Below the pieces are notes generated by a model. The model saw nothing but the letters and a program-made list of their open reading frames with translations. It did not search any database and was not told the origin of the DNA. A stretch of DNA of 64,000 bases from Paramecium sonneborni. Lineage: Eukaryota > Ciliophora > Oligohymenophorea > Peniculida > Parameciidae. The stretch lies in NCBI GenBank assembly GCA_905182985.1, contig CAJJDN010000088.1, positions 345,870-409,869 on the forward strand, in the 5' to 3' direction. Positions 23,952 through 36,986 of this stretch are shown here, in pieces. Every line of letters starts with the position of its first letter. Position 1 is the stretch's first letter. Both the position numbers and the translations under genes were made by a program.

Positions 23952-26900
23952 ATGAATTTTCTTCAAATTATCAAAACAGGAATCCTAAACATTAAAAAAA
24001 TTGCTTTCAATCAAGAAATTGATAAAATATGTGATCATATCATTGATACTCTTTGTTTATAAGACTATCCTATTTATTTAGACAGAGCTATTCTTTATGA
24101 AGTTTAAGTATTTATTTTCATTATTTTAGTTAGAGCATTTATAAAAATAATGCAATTTTCTAAAGAACCTTATAAAAATCAATAAACATAATGAAATCTT
24201 TAATGTATTATTGAAAAATGAAGAAGACACATATCAATTAAATAAATACGTTTAAGAATTATAGCAAAATAATCTAAATCTTATGTAATCAATATATACA
24301 TATGAACGAATGATGAATGTTTTGAATCAAAATTAAGATGATCACATTTATCACTTAAATAAGATTAAGGTCTGGTAAGTATATTAAACTAATTTAGGAG
24401 TAAAGTATGGAAATTGTGTAGCTCAAAATGAAATTATAAGAATTAGAAATTGTTCTCTCCAATCCGTCTTAATTGAAGAAATAAATTAAATTATTAGAGA
24501 ACAGAAAGAAATGATTTCTTATTATTAATTTTATTTATAAATGATTATTGAAGCTAAAAGACCCGAGGATCTTTTGGTAATTTGTCGAATTTGCGAGAAA
24601 ATAGTACTATAATCTCATAGTTTCTTAGTTAGATGCTCATTTAATTACAAATCATCTTATATATTGTTAATAAATGCATGAAACAAAGATGTAATTACAA
24701 GAATTAACCTAATAAATACACAAATTAGGAGAATTGGCTTAAAATCGATTTCGTACATTTAATACTAAATATTAAATCCATAAGGCCAAACAAATTAGAT
24801 AAATACATTTTGAAAATGGAAAAAGGCAATCAAGTTCACTTAATCAGCTATAATCTGATGGTTCTATGAGTGAAGACACAGGATCAAAAACAAATAAGAC
24901 TTTACATTAGAATACAGGAAAATCTCATTTTGCACTTATTGGAGCATAAGATAAAGTTAAAAAACATCCTGAATCTGATTAAATTATGGAATTGTAAAAT
25001 TAACATTAATCAGATTAAATAAACTTATTTTCAATAGAAAATGATCTTAATCAAAATAAAATTAAAGAGAAAAAGAGAATTGAAACACGTTTCATTCATT
25101 CTCCCTAATAAGAACGCTTATAAGGAAGCTCTCCAAGTTCTAATGGTTTTGGGAGTCCATTTTCACTAGAGTAAAAAATTATTAAAAGATTATATTAGTG
25201 ATAATATTGACATTTTGAAAGATTTAAGATAATAAATAAATTGTCTTACCATAATTATCAAATATACTGAAGAAATGATTAAAATTAATAGTACATCATA
25301 ATCTATATAATTTGATCTTAAAACTTAAGTTAATTTATAAAATATTAACTATCCTTTAGACAAAGAACTGTAAGATATTGTTAGATAATCATTAAAATTA
25401 ATTGAAGTAAATATATTTTCAAATTATTGAAAAGGAAAGAGTTCAATATACATAAAAAATATCTAGATTACAAAAATTGATTTCAGATGAGGATAAATAA
25501 GATAATGTAAATTCTCCATTAAGTTATAAATAAAATTCAGATAGTATGAACATTAGATCTCCAAAAAGAAATTCTATATTACAAAATTGTGAGAAATTCA
25601 ATTGGTTAAACAAATAAAATGTAATATAGAAATTAAATATTTATAAAGAATAATAGTAGAAGAGAAAGTTCATTATAAAAAGGATTGAGTGATTTTGGTG
25701 ATGAAGAGAGTGATTGTTAATCAGATTAAAGTTAAGAAATTCTAAGATTGAATATGAAAACATAGGATGAATTATTGGAATAAGAGAATTCATCATAAAA
25801 ATCAAAAAATAATATAATGTCATTTAAAGCATTAAATATTGATTCTAAAATTTAAGAGTAAGAATTTGAGAATGCTGAAGAAAAAGATAAAGGATTTTAT
25901 AGTGATGGAGATATCAAAATAATGAAAATAGTTAAAAATAAATAATTGTAATATATAATATAGAGTAATTTTAGATTAAATGTAACTTTGTAAGACTTTG
26001 AATTTATATAAGTATTGGGAATAGGTGGTTTTGGAGCAGTTTGGTTGGTTAGTAAGAAAAAAACAAAAGATTATTATGCAATGAAAGTGATAGATTGTCG
26101 TAATAAAAATATGAGTGAGATATAGAATTTGAGAGCTGAGAAAAATGTTTTTGAAATTTTAGAGGGTGATTTTGTAGTAAAAGCTTATTATTCATTTATT
26201 TAAGATTAGTGTTTATTATTTTTATTAGAATATATGATGGGTGGTGATTTTAGTTAAGTTTTATTTTAATATGGTAGATTATAGGAGTAATGTGCAAGAT
26301 TTTATTTAGCAGAATTACTATTAGCTATAGAGTCATTGCATAAAAAAGGTATCATTCATAGAGATCTTAAACCATAAAATATTTTATTAGATTCTTAAGG
26401 TCATATAAAGTTAGCTGATTTTGGATTATCAGAAATAGCATTAGTTTAGAAAATAAAAGATGGAAAAGATGGAATTAATTTATAAATAGATCCAGATGCA
26501 TTACCTTAGAATGTGTCAAAAAGATTAATAAAAATAAAATGTAATTTAGAATTTCATATGTAAAATAATTCAATCAAAAACAGTATATAAGAAAAAACAT
26601 CTTCTGGAAAGAGATAAAATAGAATAATAGGAACTCCAGATTATATACCACCTGAAGTGATAAGAGGATAATCAATTTCAAATTTTTCAATAGATTGGTG
26701 GGCATTTGGTGTTATAATGTATGAATTTTTAATTGGGATACCTCCATTTAATGATACAAGTATTCCAAAAGTATTTGAAAATATAACAATGAGAAATATA
26801 GAATGGCCAGATATTGGAGATGGTGATGATATGATATCCAATAACGCATAAAATTTAATTAATAGATTATTAGAACCTAATTATCATATCAGATTAGGAC

Positions 26901-27211
26901 ATTGTGGAATTGATGAAATAAAATAACATCCATTTTTTGAAGGAATTGATTGGGTAAATATAAGAAATTTAGAAGCACCTATGATACCTATCAGAGATTT
27001 AGAACATTTAGAAGATGAATAATGTAATATATTATAAAAACAGAATGAAGAAAACAAAATGAAAGATAGATTATAATCAGTTTAGAAATCACATGATGGA
27101 AGATTAGATGAAATCGCTAATCTTACTAGATTTGATCTTTTAGCTAAATTGAGTGAATAGGATGCCAAAAATGTAATTGAAAAAAGTTCAAATAAACAAA
27201 CTAATGATTGA
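23952..27211 (+). CDS. RIM15/IREH-like AGC protein kinase with zinc finger
   Basis: Predicted 1,040 aa with five introns (22, 25, 34, 28 and 28 nt); the 34-nt one near 25156-25189 is the least certain. A Cys/His finger begins CRIC (codons end just before the 25-nt intron at 24604) and continues with DAHLITNH and a final Cys, as in RIM15/IREH kinases. Then come long Ser/Gln-rich linkers. The C-terminal kinase has GIGGFGAVWLV, AMKVID, HRDLKPQNILL and ADFGLSE. About 80 residues are inserted between DFG and GTPDYIPPEV, the long activation-segment insert typical of the MAST/Greatwall/RIM15 branch. RIM15 in yeast acts in nutrient-controlled cell-cycle exit. Function here is by analogy. Confidence 0.85.
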
Positions 27212-27315
27212 TCTTCATATCTAAATAGCTTCTAATTTCTAATGATTATAATACTTACGATATTAATAACAATAATATTATATTTTTATAATTTACTATT
27301 ATTTAATATTATCTA

Positions 27316-30300
27316 ATGGAATAATTTCATAATTAAATAGATGATACTCTGTCTTAACAATACTTTTAAGAATAAACTAATTCAAAAATATCACTTAGAG
27401 TGATTATCAACTATATTTTTGCAGATATAGCTAAAAGACCTAGATCTTTTAAAATAGGATTATTCACTACTTACATAGTGATCACCTTCTTGGGGTTACT
27501 TTAATGCGTAGTTTAATTGAGTCCTTTAATCTTTCTCCAACTAGATGAGACTTCTATTGGTGATACCGATCTATTATATCTACCATAAGCTGCTGAAAAC
27601 ACTAGCAACTACAGATTGATTAACATGTCAAATTTACATAAAGTATTATACTTTTAATTATTCAAGTATACATCTTAAGTCTCTGAGTTTCTAGATATAT
27701 CTCCTAGATGGATGTTTATGTGTAATCTAGCAAAAAAAGATGTTGAATAAAAATTCAGAGCATATTTTCTTATTCTTGATTCCTAACTTGAATAAAGTAT
27801 AGGAATTGGAAGACGATTAGATGTTGATATCATAACTAATAATTAAGTTTATGTATCTCATACTGGCTTAAGAGGACTAAATGCAAGTAAGGGAGATTTC
27901 ATTTAATTGAATATCAATATCTTATAATTTTTGAAAAATTTTGGAATTGAAACTGAAACTGAAAGTGAAAGTTAAGAATTTCTCCAATAACTTAGACTAC
28001 CTTTTAAATAAGCCATTAATTAGTAATTGGCATAGTATTTTAGGGAAGAGAATTTTGAGAATAAGGAATACAATATTACAGATCTTCAATAATATTCAGA
28101 AAATTATTTGAATTATGTTAAAGTTCTTGAAGCATCTAGTTTAATAAAAGCTGGAGCTAAAAATTCATTAAAAAAGAATCTAGGAATGTAAGAGAATTCA
28201 ACTTAAGAATAAAAATAATTGGCATATCGAACAATTGATTTAATATTTGAAAGAAATATGACAAAAGATGCTTATTTAATAAGAAGATTTGTTAATAGAG
28301 TATCTATGTTTAGTAATAATATTACAATTTCTTAATTTGAAGATGGATTATTTGATTTATTAATATAAGTTAATGAATTCAATATTGATGCTGAAGTTCA
28401 TGGTGGTGTTGAATCTCCTAAAGGTAAATGGACAGATGCTTTAGGAATGATGGTTTTTATGGATTATAAAAATGCCACTTAAATCTTTTTAGATTCCATA
28501 TTTAATAAATTAGATGAAGTTATAATAGAAAATTAAAAAAATAATGAAGGAATGCCTGGAGCTATTTCTGAATTAATTCCAGTTAATGATACTCGTATAT
28601 AAGTTAAAAATGCTACACTTAATTTTAAATTATAAGAATATTCACTTATGGCAAATCTATTATTTAAAAATAGAGGAGACATATATGAAACTCCAAGAAA
28701 AGCAAAAGATACTATAATATAGACTACCAATTAATTCTTTACATATGCAGGATATAATTATCCTGTACAAATTACTGCACCAATAGGATTCACAATAGGA
28801 TTGTATCATTTAATGAAGAATTTCATTGAAAATTTATTAGGAGTTGCAACTATGATTCTATTAATGTTATCTATACTATTAATTTATTCTTTAATGATAG
28901 GAGATATTGAAGAAAAAACATATGAATTTGGAATGCTTAGAGCTCTAGGATTTAAAAAATCTTGGTTAATCGTATTGTTGATGTTATTCTTAAGATTTGT
29001 AATCAAATTTAACAATTTTATAATAATAAAAATTAAATTAAAAATATTTGATATGTACAAGCATTAACATTTGCAAGTTAGTAAAATTATAATTTAAAAT
29101 TATAGTTCCTGGATTATTTTTAGGATTGGTTTCATGTTATTTAATTAATACATTAATTAGTATGTATATTTTTGATATGTCTTTATTGTTTACTACATAT
29201 TCAATTCCATCATCTGCTTTAGCTTTTTAAATAAGTTTAGGAATAACGATGCCAATTATTAGTAATATCTTACCAATCAAAAAAGCATTATCTAAAACTC
29301 TTAAAGATAGTTTAGATCTCTTTCATAGAGTTATAAATGATATTTTAGTTACTGTTGTAAAATTAGAAATGATGGGAATATCTACAAATTAAACAGTATG
29401 TTCAATAATATTAATCAGTACAGGTTTTATTAGTTATTATGTCATTCCCATGAATATCATATTTTAAAATATAAGAGGAGCTATTGTAATTATCAATTTA
29501 ATATTCATAACTATGGTTATAGGAGTTACTATATTAATGAATTTAATTGAATAATGGTTGGAAAGATAAATATTAAAAATTATTTTATGTATTAAATAAT
29601 CAGATTGCAATTTAAAGATGATTATTTTAAATAATCTAAATGGGCATGGAAATAGAAACTTTAAGACTACATTAATGTATTCATTAGGATTAGCATTTAT
29701 TATTTTTACTGGAGCTTAATTCACTTTATAAGCTGAATTTATGGATGATTTCATTAAAACAAGTTTAACTTCAGATATAATAATATTTGATGCATCAATA
29801 TAAAAATATGGATTAGATGAATATAAATTTAGATAACATTTAGAATGGGAAAAAACAAATGATCCAACTTTTATTTATGATTATACTTTTAGTGGTTTAA
29901 GTTTGAATGAAATTCCAGGTGTACCTAGATTTTTTTAAATTTCTCCCTTAGCTCATTTTCCAAGAAGAAGAATAAGATTACAAGCAGTAGAAGAAAATTA
30001 CTTAAAAGTTATAAATTATAAATATTATTATCCAACAGAATATGATACAAAACAATCATCTATTGATTATTTACCAAATGGTGTTAGAGATGGTGTAAAA
30101 GATCTTTATAATAATGAAGGTAAATTAGATATTGCTAAAACATCAGATGTTTATGGTATTGCTACAAATAATATTGTATAAAATAATTATAAAGATATGT
30201 TAAAAAGCGTAAATAATGCCACTAAAAATGAAGTTTAAGCCCTTGATAAAGAAATTAATGTAATAATACCTGAAGGTTATAGATTTGAAAATGGAGTGGA

Positions 30301-31164
30301 TGTTGATACACCTGCTTTATTAAGAATCGTATTTAGAGATAAAGGTAGAGCTATTGAAAGAAGATTAAAAATTAAACATATGGCAATTAAATTACCAAAT
30401 AATGCATTTAGTGGTTACAGAACTATTGCTTTATTTGGTGAAGGTTTAATTACTATGAAAGATGCATAAATGTTAATTAATGAAATATTAAATAGTAAAA
30501 TTGAAGAAAATAAATTTAATAATTACAGAGCTCATTAATATTTTTCGAAATTACCTAAAAATTTAACTTATGGACTTCCAAAAGATGTCTTATTGATCAA
30601 ATTTAATAGAATTACTACCAAAGAAGAAAGAATAGATTTTAGTAATAGACTTAGAAATTATTTTACTAATGATCAAATATATTTATTTGATTCTATTTCA
30701 ATGACAGATACAGCTTAAGATTTCTTTTCATATTTAGAATTATTCAATATAGTTGTTGCAACAATAGCCCTTATTTTATCATTTTTCTTACTTTTAGTAT
30801 CATTTATTGGAAATGTTAGAAATACATCATGGGAAATAGGAATTTTAAGAGCAATTGGATTAACTGAGGTATATATATATAATTATTAATATAGACTTAG
30901 ATTTCTAAAGTTTTTGTTTATGAATCAATAACCTTGATAATAGCATCTGGATTGATAGGAACTATAATTGGTTTAGTTATAGCTACAACGTTTACACTTT
31001 AAATTGTTGCATTCTCAGAATTTAAATTTAAGTTTGCATTTCCGACATCAACATTTCTTATCACTTTTTTAGGAGGGATATTTATTTCAATTTATGCAAG
31101 CTATTTAGCAGTTAGAAGTTTTAAATTCAAATCAATAGCCTCAGTTTTAAAAGGATAATCGTGA
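27316..31164 (+). CDS. Double FtsX/ABC3-type permease, with 71-bp insertion
   Basis: Two FtsX-like modules in one chain, about 1,240 aa. Each has a large extramembrane domain followed by helices with the conserved EFGMLRALGFKK and EIGILRAIGLTE motifs that follow a transmembrane helix in MacB/LolC-type permeases. Such permeases normally pair with a separate ATPase; no ATPase motif is present here. In the first module the frame is broken by an insertion. Removing 28985-29055, which starts with TA and is followed by TA, joins SWLIVLLML to QALTFA in frame. The model then needs only introns 29072-29100 (29 nt) and one starting at 30870 (26 or 32 nt) and closes exactly. What the complex moves is unknown. 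Confidence 0.85.
28985..29055. mobile_element. Candidate retained internal eliminated sequence (IES)
   Basis: 71 bp, bounded by a TA at 28985-28986 and a directly following TA at 29056-29057. It lies inside the coding part of the FtsX gene and is more AT-rich than the flanks. Precise TA-to-TA removal restores the reading frame and a conserved permease helix; no standard short intron does. The ends (TATTCTTA and, on the other strand, TACATATC) match the Paramecium IES consensus TAYAGYNR only partly. An alternative is two introns of 23 and 63 nt, but 63 nt is far outside the size range of the other introns here. Confidence 0.55.
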
Positions 31165-31315
31165 AATGATATTAATATATTATAAATATTAACTCCCCAT
31201 TAATCGAATCATCTAAATTAATATTTTATATAAATATTAATTAGTGATTTATGCAGATAATAAATTAAATAACACAATTTAATGTATAATATTTAATGTA
31301 CTTTTACTTTTTTTA

Positions 31316-31705
31316 TCAATCAAATAAACCTCCCATATCAACATCTTCTTCTGGTTCTGGAGCCTTTTCAACTGGCTTTTCTTCAACCTTTTTAGCTGCT
31401 TATGCTTATGCAGCAACTGGAGCAGATGCCTATGATGCTAAATATATTATTATCTCCTTATTTTACATCCTCCTCCTAATGAAAGTGTTCCCACTTTCTT
31501 CAATCCTTCTGTTATAACTTCTTTTAATGACTTTCCTTTCAAAGCTTCCACTAATGTCTTTATTTCAGCATCTGATCCTGTTACACCAACTTCAGCCAAT
31601 AATCCCTTTACATCTGCTTCACCTAATAAGAATTTAATTAATTCTAATACTTGGATTTGCTTTTCCTCCTAAAGTCAACAAAGCATATGCAGCAACGTAT
31701 TACAT
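31316..31705 (-). CDS. RPLP2: 60S acidic ribosomal protein P2
   Basis: Predicted 110 aa with introns 31623-31650 (28 nt) and 31438-31466 (29 nt). It begins MQYVAAYALLTLGGKANPS, the canonical P2 N-terminal dimerisation helix. EALKGKSLKEVITEGLKKVG and an Ala/Gln hinge follow. The acidic C-terminus is EPEEDVDMGGLFD; eukaryotic P proteins typically end in DDDMGFGLFD, so the terminus is slightly shortened but acts in the same place, recruiting elongation factors at the stalk. The start is unambiguous. Confidence 0.95.
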
Positions 31706-32577
31706 CGAATTTTATTTAAAAATTTATTTTAAATCTCATAAAACTTAATCAACTCTAAATTTTGTAATATTATAATACAATCCATTAATGTAACAAAAAA
31801 AATCTGATTCTTTTATCATTATATGTCATTAGAAGTCTCTTTATTAACAAACTTATCAAATCAAATTGAAAAGATAGAAAGATTTGGTACTATTTATTTA
31901 AAATCTTTTTTTTTACTCTTAAATTATGTCTAAATTATTAGAAGTTGTGTTATTTATATTTTTTAAGATATAAAAAATTCAATATTTTTATAAACTCCTT
32001 TTTTTTATTATGATAAAATTTAGAAAACTTAGAAAACTTTCCTTATAACAAAAGTCTCTTGATTAAAATAGCTTTAAGAATAAGAGTAAATTAAAACTTG
32101 CATTTACATCTAAGAAAAATGGTTAAATTTTCAAATTTAAAGTGCTTCCTCTAATTTATATAATTAAGATTAGTTCATCTCATTAATTCTTATTGAACAC
32201 ATGAGATTATTATGAAATGTAATTATTTTAAAATATTTCGATTAAAGATAAATTTCCATTCGTTTAGTAATTGATAGAACTTTTTATTTAGAATGCAGAT
32301 TGATATATTATATGTAATTTCAATGTAAGTGTTTTTGTCATCCTATTTAAATCTTTGTCTATTAATTAAATTATTTTGACCAAAACTTCGTCTTAATTAT
32401 GAGCCAGTATTTTAATTTGCAAAGGGTAAAGAGGAAATGAAAATTATTAAAATATAGAAGAGATGTAAAAAGATAATTCTAAAAAGGAGTGAATCGAAGT
32501 AGGAATTTAACTGGAGTTAATTAGTTTCATGTAAGGATTTGGATTGTTGAGAAAAATTAACAATAATTATATAATTA
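31706..32577. other. 872-bp region with a possible unresolved small gene
   Basis: On the plus strand, 31823-32440 is mostly open under the ciliate code and can be read with an 18-nt intron near 32053, but it contains at least one in-frame TGA that I could not remove by splicing. Stretches such as QFISLILIEHMRLL look coding. It may be a small gene, an upstream exon set or a decaying gene. I do not call it as a CDS. Confidence 0.3.
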
Positions 32578-33321
32578 ATGGGAATTTAACATAGTTGTTG
32601 TATGAGAGAGTGCTCGAAAAGGGAATAAAATCATGATTCTGAAGTGCAGGTGATCAAGAGTTAATAGAATTTAAATCTAAAACGTCAGTTTACAAATGAA
32701 AACTAAACTTTAAAGACTACATAGAAAGGAACAAATTAATTTAGCGATGCAGATAACTCATTGGAAATGTTGGAGGAGAATTAATCAAGTAATTTGGAAA
32801 ACAATCCAGTACCAGCATTTGTCTAAAATAAATAATTGCATCAATTTATTGTTCCAAAGAGGGAAAATCGATTTATGTAAGATATTGAGTGTGAAGTAAA
32901 AGCAAGGATAAGGCAAATGTAATTATTTTTAAGTAATAATAGATATATATAGGAAAAATTTGAAGCTTTATAATCTCATTATTCTGAAATAAATCATTAA
33001 TAATATCCATTAAAATCTTAAGAGTGTTCCTCCAAATTTCCTAATTATAATGAAACAAATAGTAATTTGAATTGGAACCATGGTTCATGTTTAGGGATTG
33101 AAAAGTTATAAAGTACATAATTAGAATGTATAACTGTACCACAAAAGGAGACAAGAGGAATATTAAAAAATGATTAATAATAAAAACAATCTTAATCTGC
33201 GGATGCTAAATCTGGTAAAGAAGTTAATAAAAAAAAAAGAGTGCATTTTTCTTAGGATACAAAATTTAAGAGTGATGATACTTAGTTATTTTTTAAATGG
33301 AGAAACCTAAGAAATATTTGA
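32578..33321 (+). CDS. Hypothetical protein with N-terminal acylation motif
   Basis: Intronless 247-aa frame. The start chosen at 32578 gives MGIQHSCC: Gly2 and a Ser at position 6 fit N-myristoylation and the adjacent cysteines fit palmitoylation, so the protein is probably anchored to membranes. An internal ATG at 32602 is also possible but would lose this motif. The rest is polar and charged (ECEVKARIRQMQLFLSNNR, KKKRVHFSQDTKF) with no known domain. Acylated small proteins of this kind are common on ciliary and alveolar membranes; that role is inference. Confidence 0.6.
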
Positions 33322-33713
33322 GTTATTAATTAATAGTTATTCTCAAAATTATATTTAAATATTAAAAATAATTCTAAGTATAAATATTAATTGTTAATAA
33401 ATTTGAATAAATTAAAAATAAATGGTAATTGGGTTTGTAGTAGTATATATTTTGAGAGTTAGTAATATAAAAATAAAAGAAAAGGTTTCAAAAAAGAGAT
33501 TAATAAAATATATGTTATATGATAGAAGAGAAGAGTATTGAATTGGAATAATTAATATGTATGTAAATGAATAATAGGAGTGTATAAAATATTGATAGTT
33601 AAAAATAATATTATTTTTTCTATTTAAATAAGAATTTATCAGTAATATAGAAAGGGTTTATTAATAATGATTTAAGTGATTTCTAGAATAAATATCTTTA
33701 AATAATATTTTCA
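33322..33713. other. Intergenic, upstream of E1 gene
   Basis: Very AT-rich, no gene seen. It should contain the promoter of the E1 gene. Confidence 0.45.
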
Positions 33714-36700
33714 ATGTAATAATAGGATAGTAAGTTTGATGAGAATTTATACTCAAGATAAGTAGCTGTATTGGGAGCAGAGACATAATCAAAATTGATT
33801 TAAATGAAATGTTTTATTCATGGTTTAAGAGGGGTAATAAGATATATTATGGCAAGTTGGGATTAGAGATAGCAAAGAATTTGATATTGGCAGGACCAAA
33901 ATCTGTAACTGTATATGATCCAACAGTATTAGCAGTATCAGATTTGGGATCAAATTTTTATGCTTCACTTGATTAAGTAGGAAAAGTAACAAGATAAGAT
34001 GCAGCAATAAAATAATTGAAAGAATTAAATCCATATGTGAATGTAGAAATATATTCTGGTTAATTAAATGGTGTTAGTTTGAGTGAATATTCAGTTGTGG
34101 TTTTGACAGATGTTTGGGATTAGAAATTTATAACAGAAGTAAATGAAGCAGTGAGATAAAAAGGACATGGATTTATTTTAGCTCATTCATCAGGATTATT
34201 TGGATCAACATTTGTAGATTACTCAGATGTAAAATGTTTGATGATATTCATAATAGAAATTTTAAATATTTGATCCAAATGGTGAAGAACCAAAATAAGC
34301 AATAGTAGCAGGAATAACAAAAGAAGTTGAAGGAATAGTAAGTACAATTGAAGAAAAAAGACATGGATTTTAAGATGGAGATAGCATTACATTCAAAGAA
34401 GTAGTTGGAATGACAGAAGTAAATGATAAGATATTTTAAATAAAAGTATTATTATTATATATATAAAAATAGGTTAAATCACCTTATATGTTTAGTATTG
34501 GAGATACAACTAAGTTTTCATAATATTTAAGAGAAGGAATAGCTGTTTAAGTAAAAGTGCCTTAAGATATTTAATTTAAATCTTTTAATTCTTCATTGAG
34601 TCATCCATTTGCTCCAGAAAAGAATGAATTAGATTTGATGGATTGGGAAAAGATTGGAAGACCAGAATAATTACATATATCGTATAATGCATTATTATAA
34701 TTCATATAATAAAATGGAAGATAACCAGGTTTATTAAATTAAGATGATGCTTAAAAAGTATGGGAATTAGCATAATAAATAAATTTATCAGATAGAGGAT
34801 AAGGAGCTATTAAAGCTGAATTAGATGAGTAATTAATAAAAAATACATCCTTATATTTCTCAACATAAATTACCCCTTTAACTTCATTCTGGGGTGGAAT
34901 TGTAGCATAAGAAGTTGTTAAATATACAGGTAAATTTACACCAATTAGATAATGGTTACATAGTGAATTCTTTGAAGCTTTACCTGAAACTGAAGTGAAT
35001 AGAACATTATAAAATAGTTAATATGACGATTATATTGCAATCTTTGGAAGAGAGGCTTTATAATAATTATAAAATTCTAAAATATTTATGGTTGGAGCAG
35101 GTGCACTTGGATGTGAATATATTAAAATGTTTGCATTAATGGGATGTGGAAGTGGAACTTAAGGTTTAGTGACTGTTACAGATGATGATAATATAGAAGT
35201 TTCTAATTTAAATAGATAATTCTTATTTAGAAAAAATAATGTTGGATCTAATAAAGCTGCTACTGCATGCAAGGTTGGTGAATTAATGAATAAAACATCA
35301 AGATTTAAATCATATGCACTTAGAGTTGGTAAATAAAATGAACCAATCTTTAATGATTAATTTTGGGATGGATTAGATATCACAATTAATGCAGTTGATA
35401 ATGTTCATGCTAGAAAATATATTGATTCATAATGTTGCTATTATGGTAAACCATTATTTGAAAGTGGAACTCTTGGAACTAAATGTAATTCTTAATTGAT
35501 TCTTCCAAATTAAACATAATCTTATAGTGAATCTTAGGATCCACCTGAAGATACTATCCCATTATGCACATTAAAGAATTTCCCTTATTAAATTGAACAT
35601 ACTATTTAATGGGCTAGAGATTATTTTGCTGGATTCTTCGAAGATGGATCTTAAGATTGTATTAAATATTTACAAAATCCGGTCAATTATCTGACTAAAA
35701 TTTTAGCTGAACTTAAAGCTTAACCAGGAGTATTAAGACCAAAATTAGAATCAGTTAAAAAATTTGCTGAAGTTGCTAAATAACCAACTTTATAAGCAAT
35801 AGTAGGTTTAGCTAAGAATATGTTCTAAGATATTTTTTGTAACCAAATAAAATAATTGCTATACTGTTTCCCACCTGATCATAGAACATCAGAAGGATAA
35901 TTATTTTGGACAAATCCTAAAAGACCACCTAGTCCAATTGAATTTGATCAAAATGATCCACTCCACCAATTATTTATTCATAGTGCTGTTAATATTTTTT
36001 CTTAAATATTTGGATTACCAAAATAAGATGGATTTGATGAGATTGCAAAAATCTTACCTACAATATCACTATAATAATATGTACCAAAATAAATACAAAT
36101 AAAAGAGAATGAAAAAGATTAAAAGGAAGAGAAATCAGAAGATGATGAAACATAAATTTAAGCACTTGCTAGAGAATTAGAAAAGTTAACTCTCGAAAAT
36201 AAAGATGTTACAAAATAATTATAGGAATGTGCTTTTGAAAAGGATGATCCAACAAATTGGCATATTGAATTTTTATCTGCAGTTTCAAATCTTAGAGCAA
36301 GAAATTATAAAATACCAGAAGTCGCACCATTTTAAGTAAAATTAATAGCAGGTAAGATTATTCCTGCCTTAGCTACTACAACTGCAATGATTGTTGGTGC
36401 AGTTGGATTAGAAATCTTAAAATATATCCTAAAGAAAAATGTTGCTAAAATGAGAAATTCATTTATTAATTTGGCTCTACCACTTTTTTTGTTTTCAGAA
36501 CCATTACCACCTGGAGAACATTTAGATTAAGAATATAATGTATTGTTATTAGGACCAACAAAAGCAGTACCACCAAGTAAAATATTTGATTTATTTTTTA
36601 GAATGGACAGCTTGGGATAGAGTAACTATCAATTAATAGATGACACTTGGATAATTCATAAAGTACTTTAAAGAAAAGTATGATGTTGATGTCTCATCTA

Positions 36701-36944
36701 TTACAGTAGATTAATATATGGTTTTCTCCAATTATCCAGCACCATCATAAGAAACGTAAAATATATATTCTATTATTATTTTAGTCTTAATAGAGATCTA
36801 GGTGATTTATATGCTGAAAAAACAAATCAAAAACTTCCTGCTCACAGAATTTATTTAGACCTTACAGTTGGTGGAGAATTAATTGTTAACGGATGTGAAG
36901 TTAATGCTGATATTGCCCCTGTTAAATATCAATATAAAAAATGA
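33714..36944 (+). CDS. UBA1: Ubiquitin-activating enzyme E1
   Basis: Predicted 1,032 aa, the normal E1 length, with introns 33834-33856, 34229-34256, 34446-34472, 36577-36601 and 36756-36784. The N-terminal inactive adenylation half is DENLYSRQ..., [12 protein letters not shown]. The active half has [35 protein letters not shown] and the KNNVGSNKA helix. The catalytic cysteine is in [10 protein letters not shown] (TGC at 35565-35567, residue about 592), which forms the ubiquitin thioester. The C-terminal ubiquitin-fold domain ([16 protein letters not shown]) recruits E2 enzymes. All key elements are present, so this is an active UBA1, unlike split NEDD8/SUMO E1s, which lack one half. Confidence 0.97.
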
Positions 36945-36986
36945 GTTATTCAATAAAATAATAAAATTAATATTTAACAGACATTT

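Noticed and set aside
24375..24397. An intron in the RIM15-like kinase starting GTAAGTATATTAAAC
   Set aside because: The frame stays open straight through, and overall exon length is a multiple of three only without it.
28999..29062. A 63-nt intron in the FtsX gene
   Set aside because: Length is far outside the local intron range and it does not keep the frame without a second unsupported intron; TA-to-TA excision does.
31623..31650. Frameshift in ribosomal protein P2
   Set aside because: A standard 28-nt GT...AG intron explains the shift and restores the conserved KANPS-EADV sequence.
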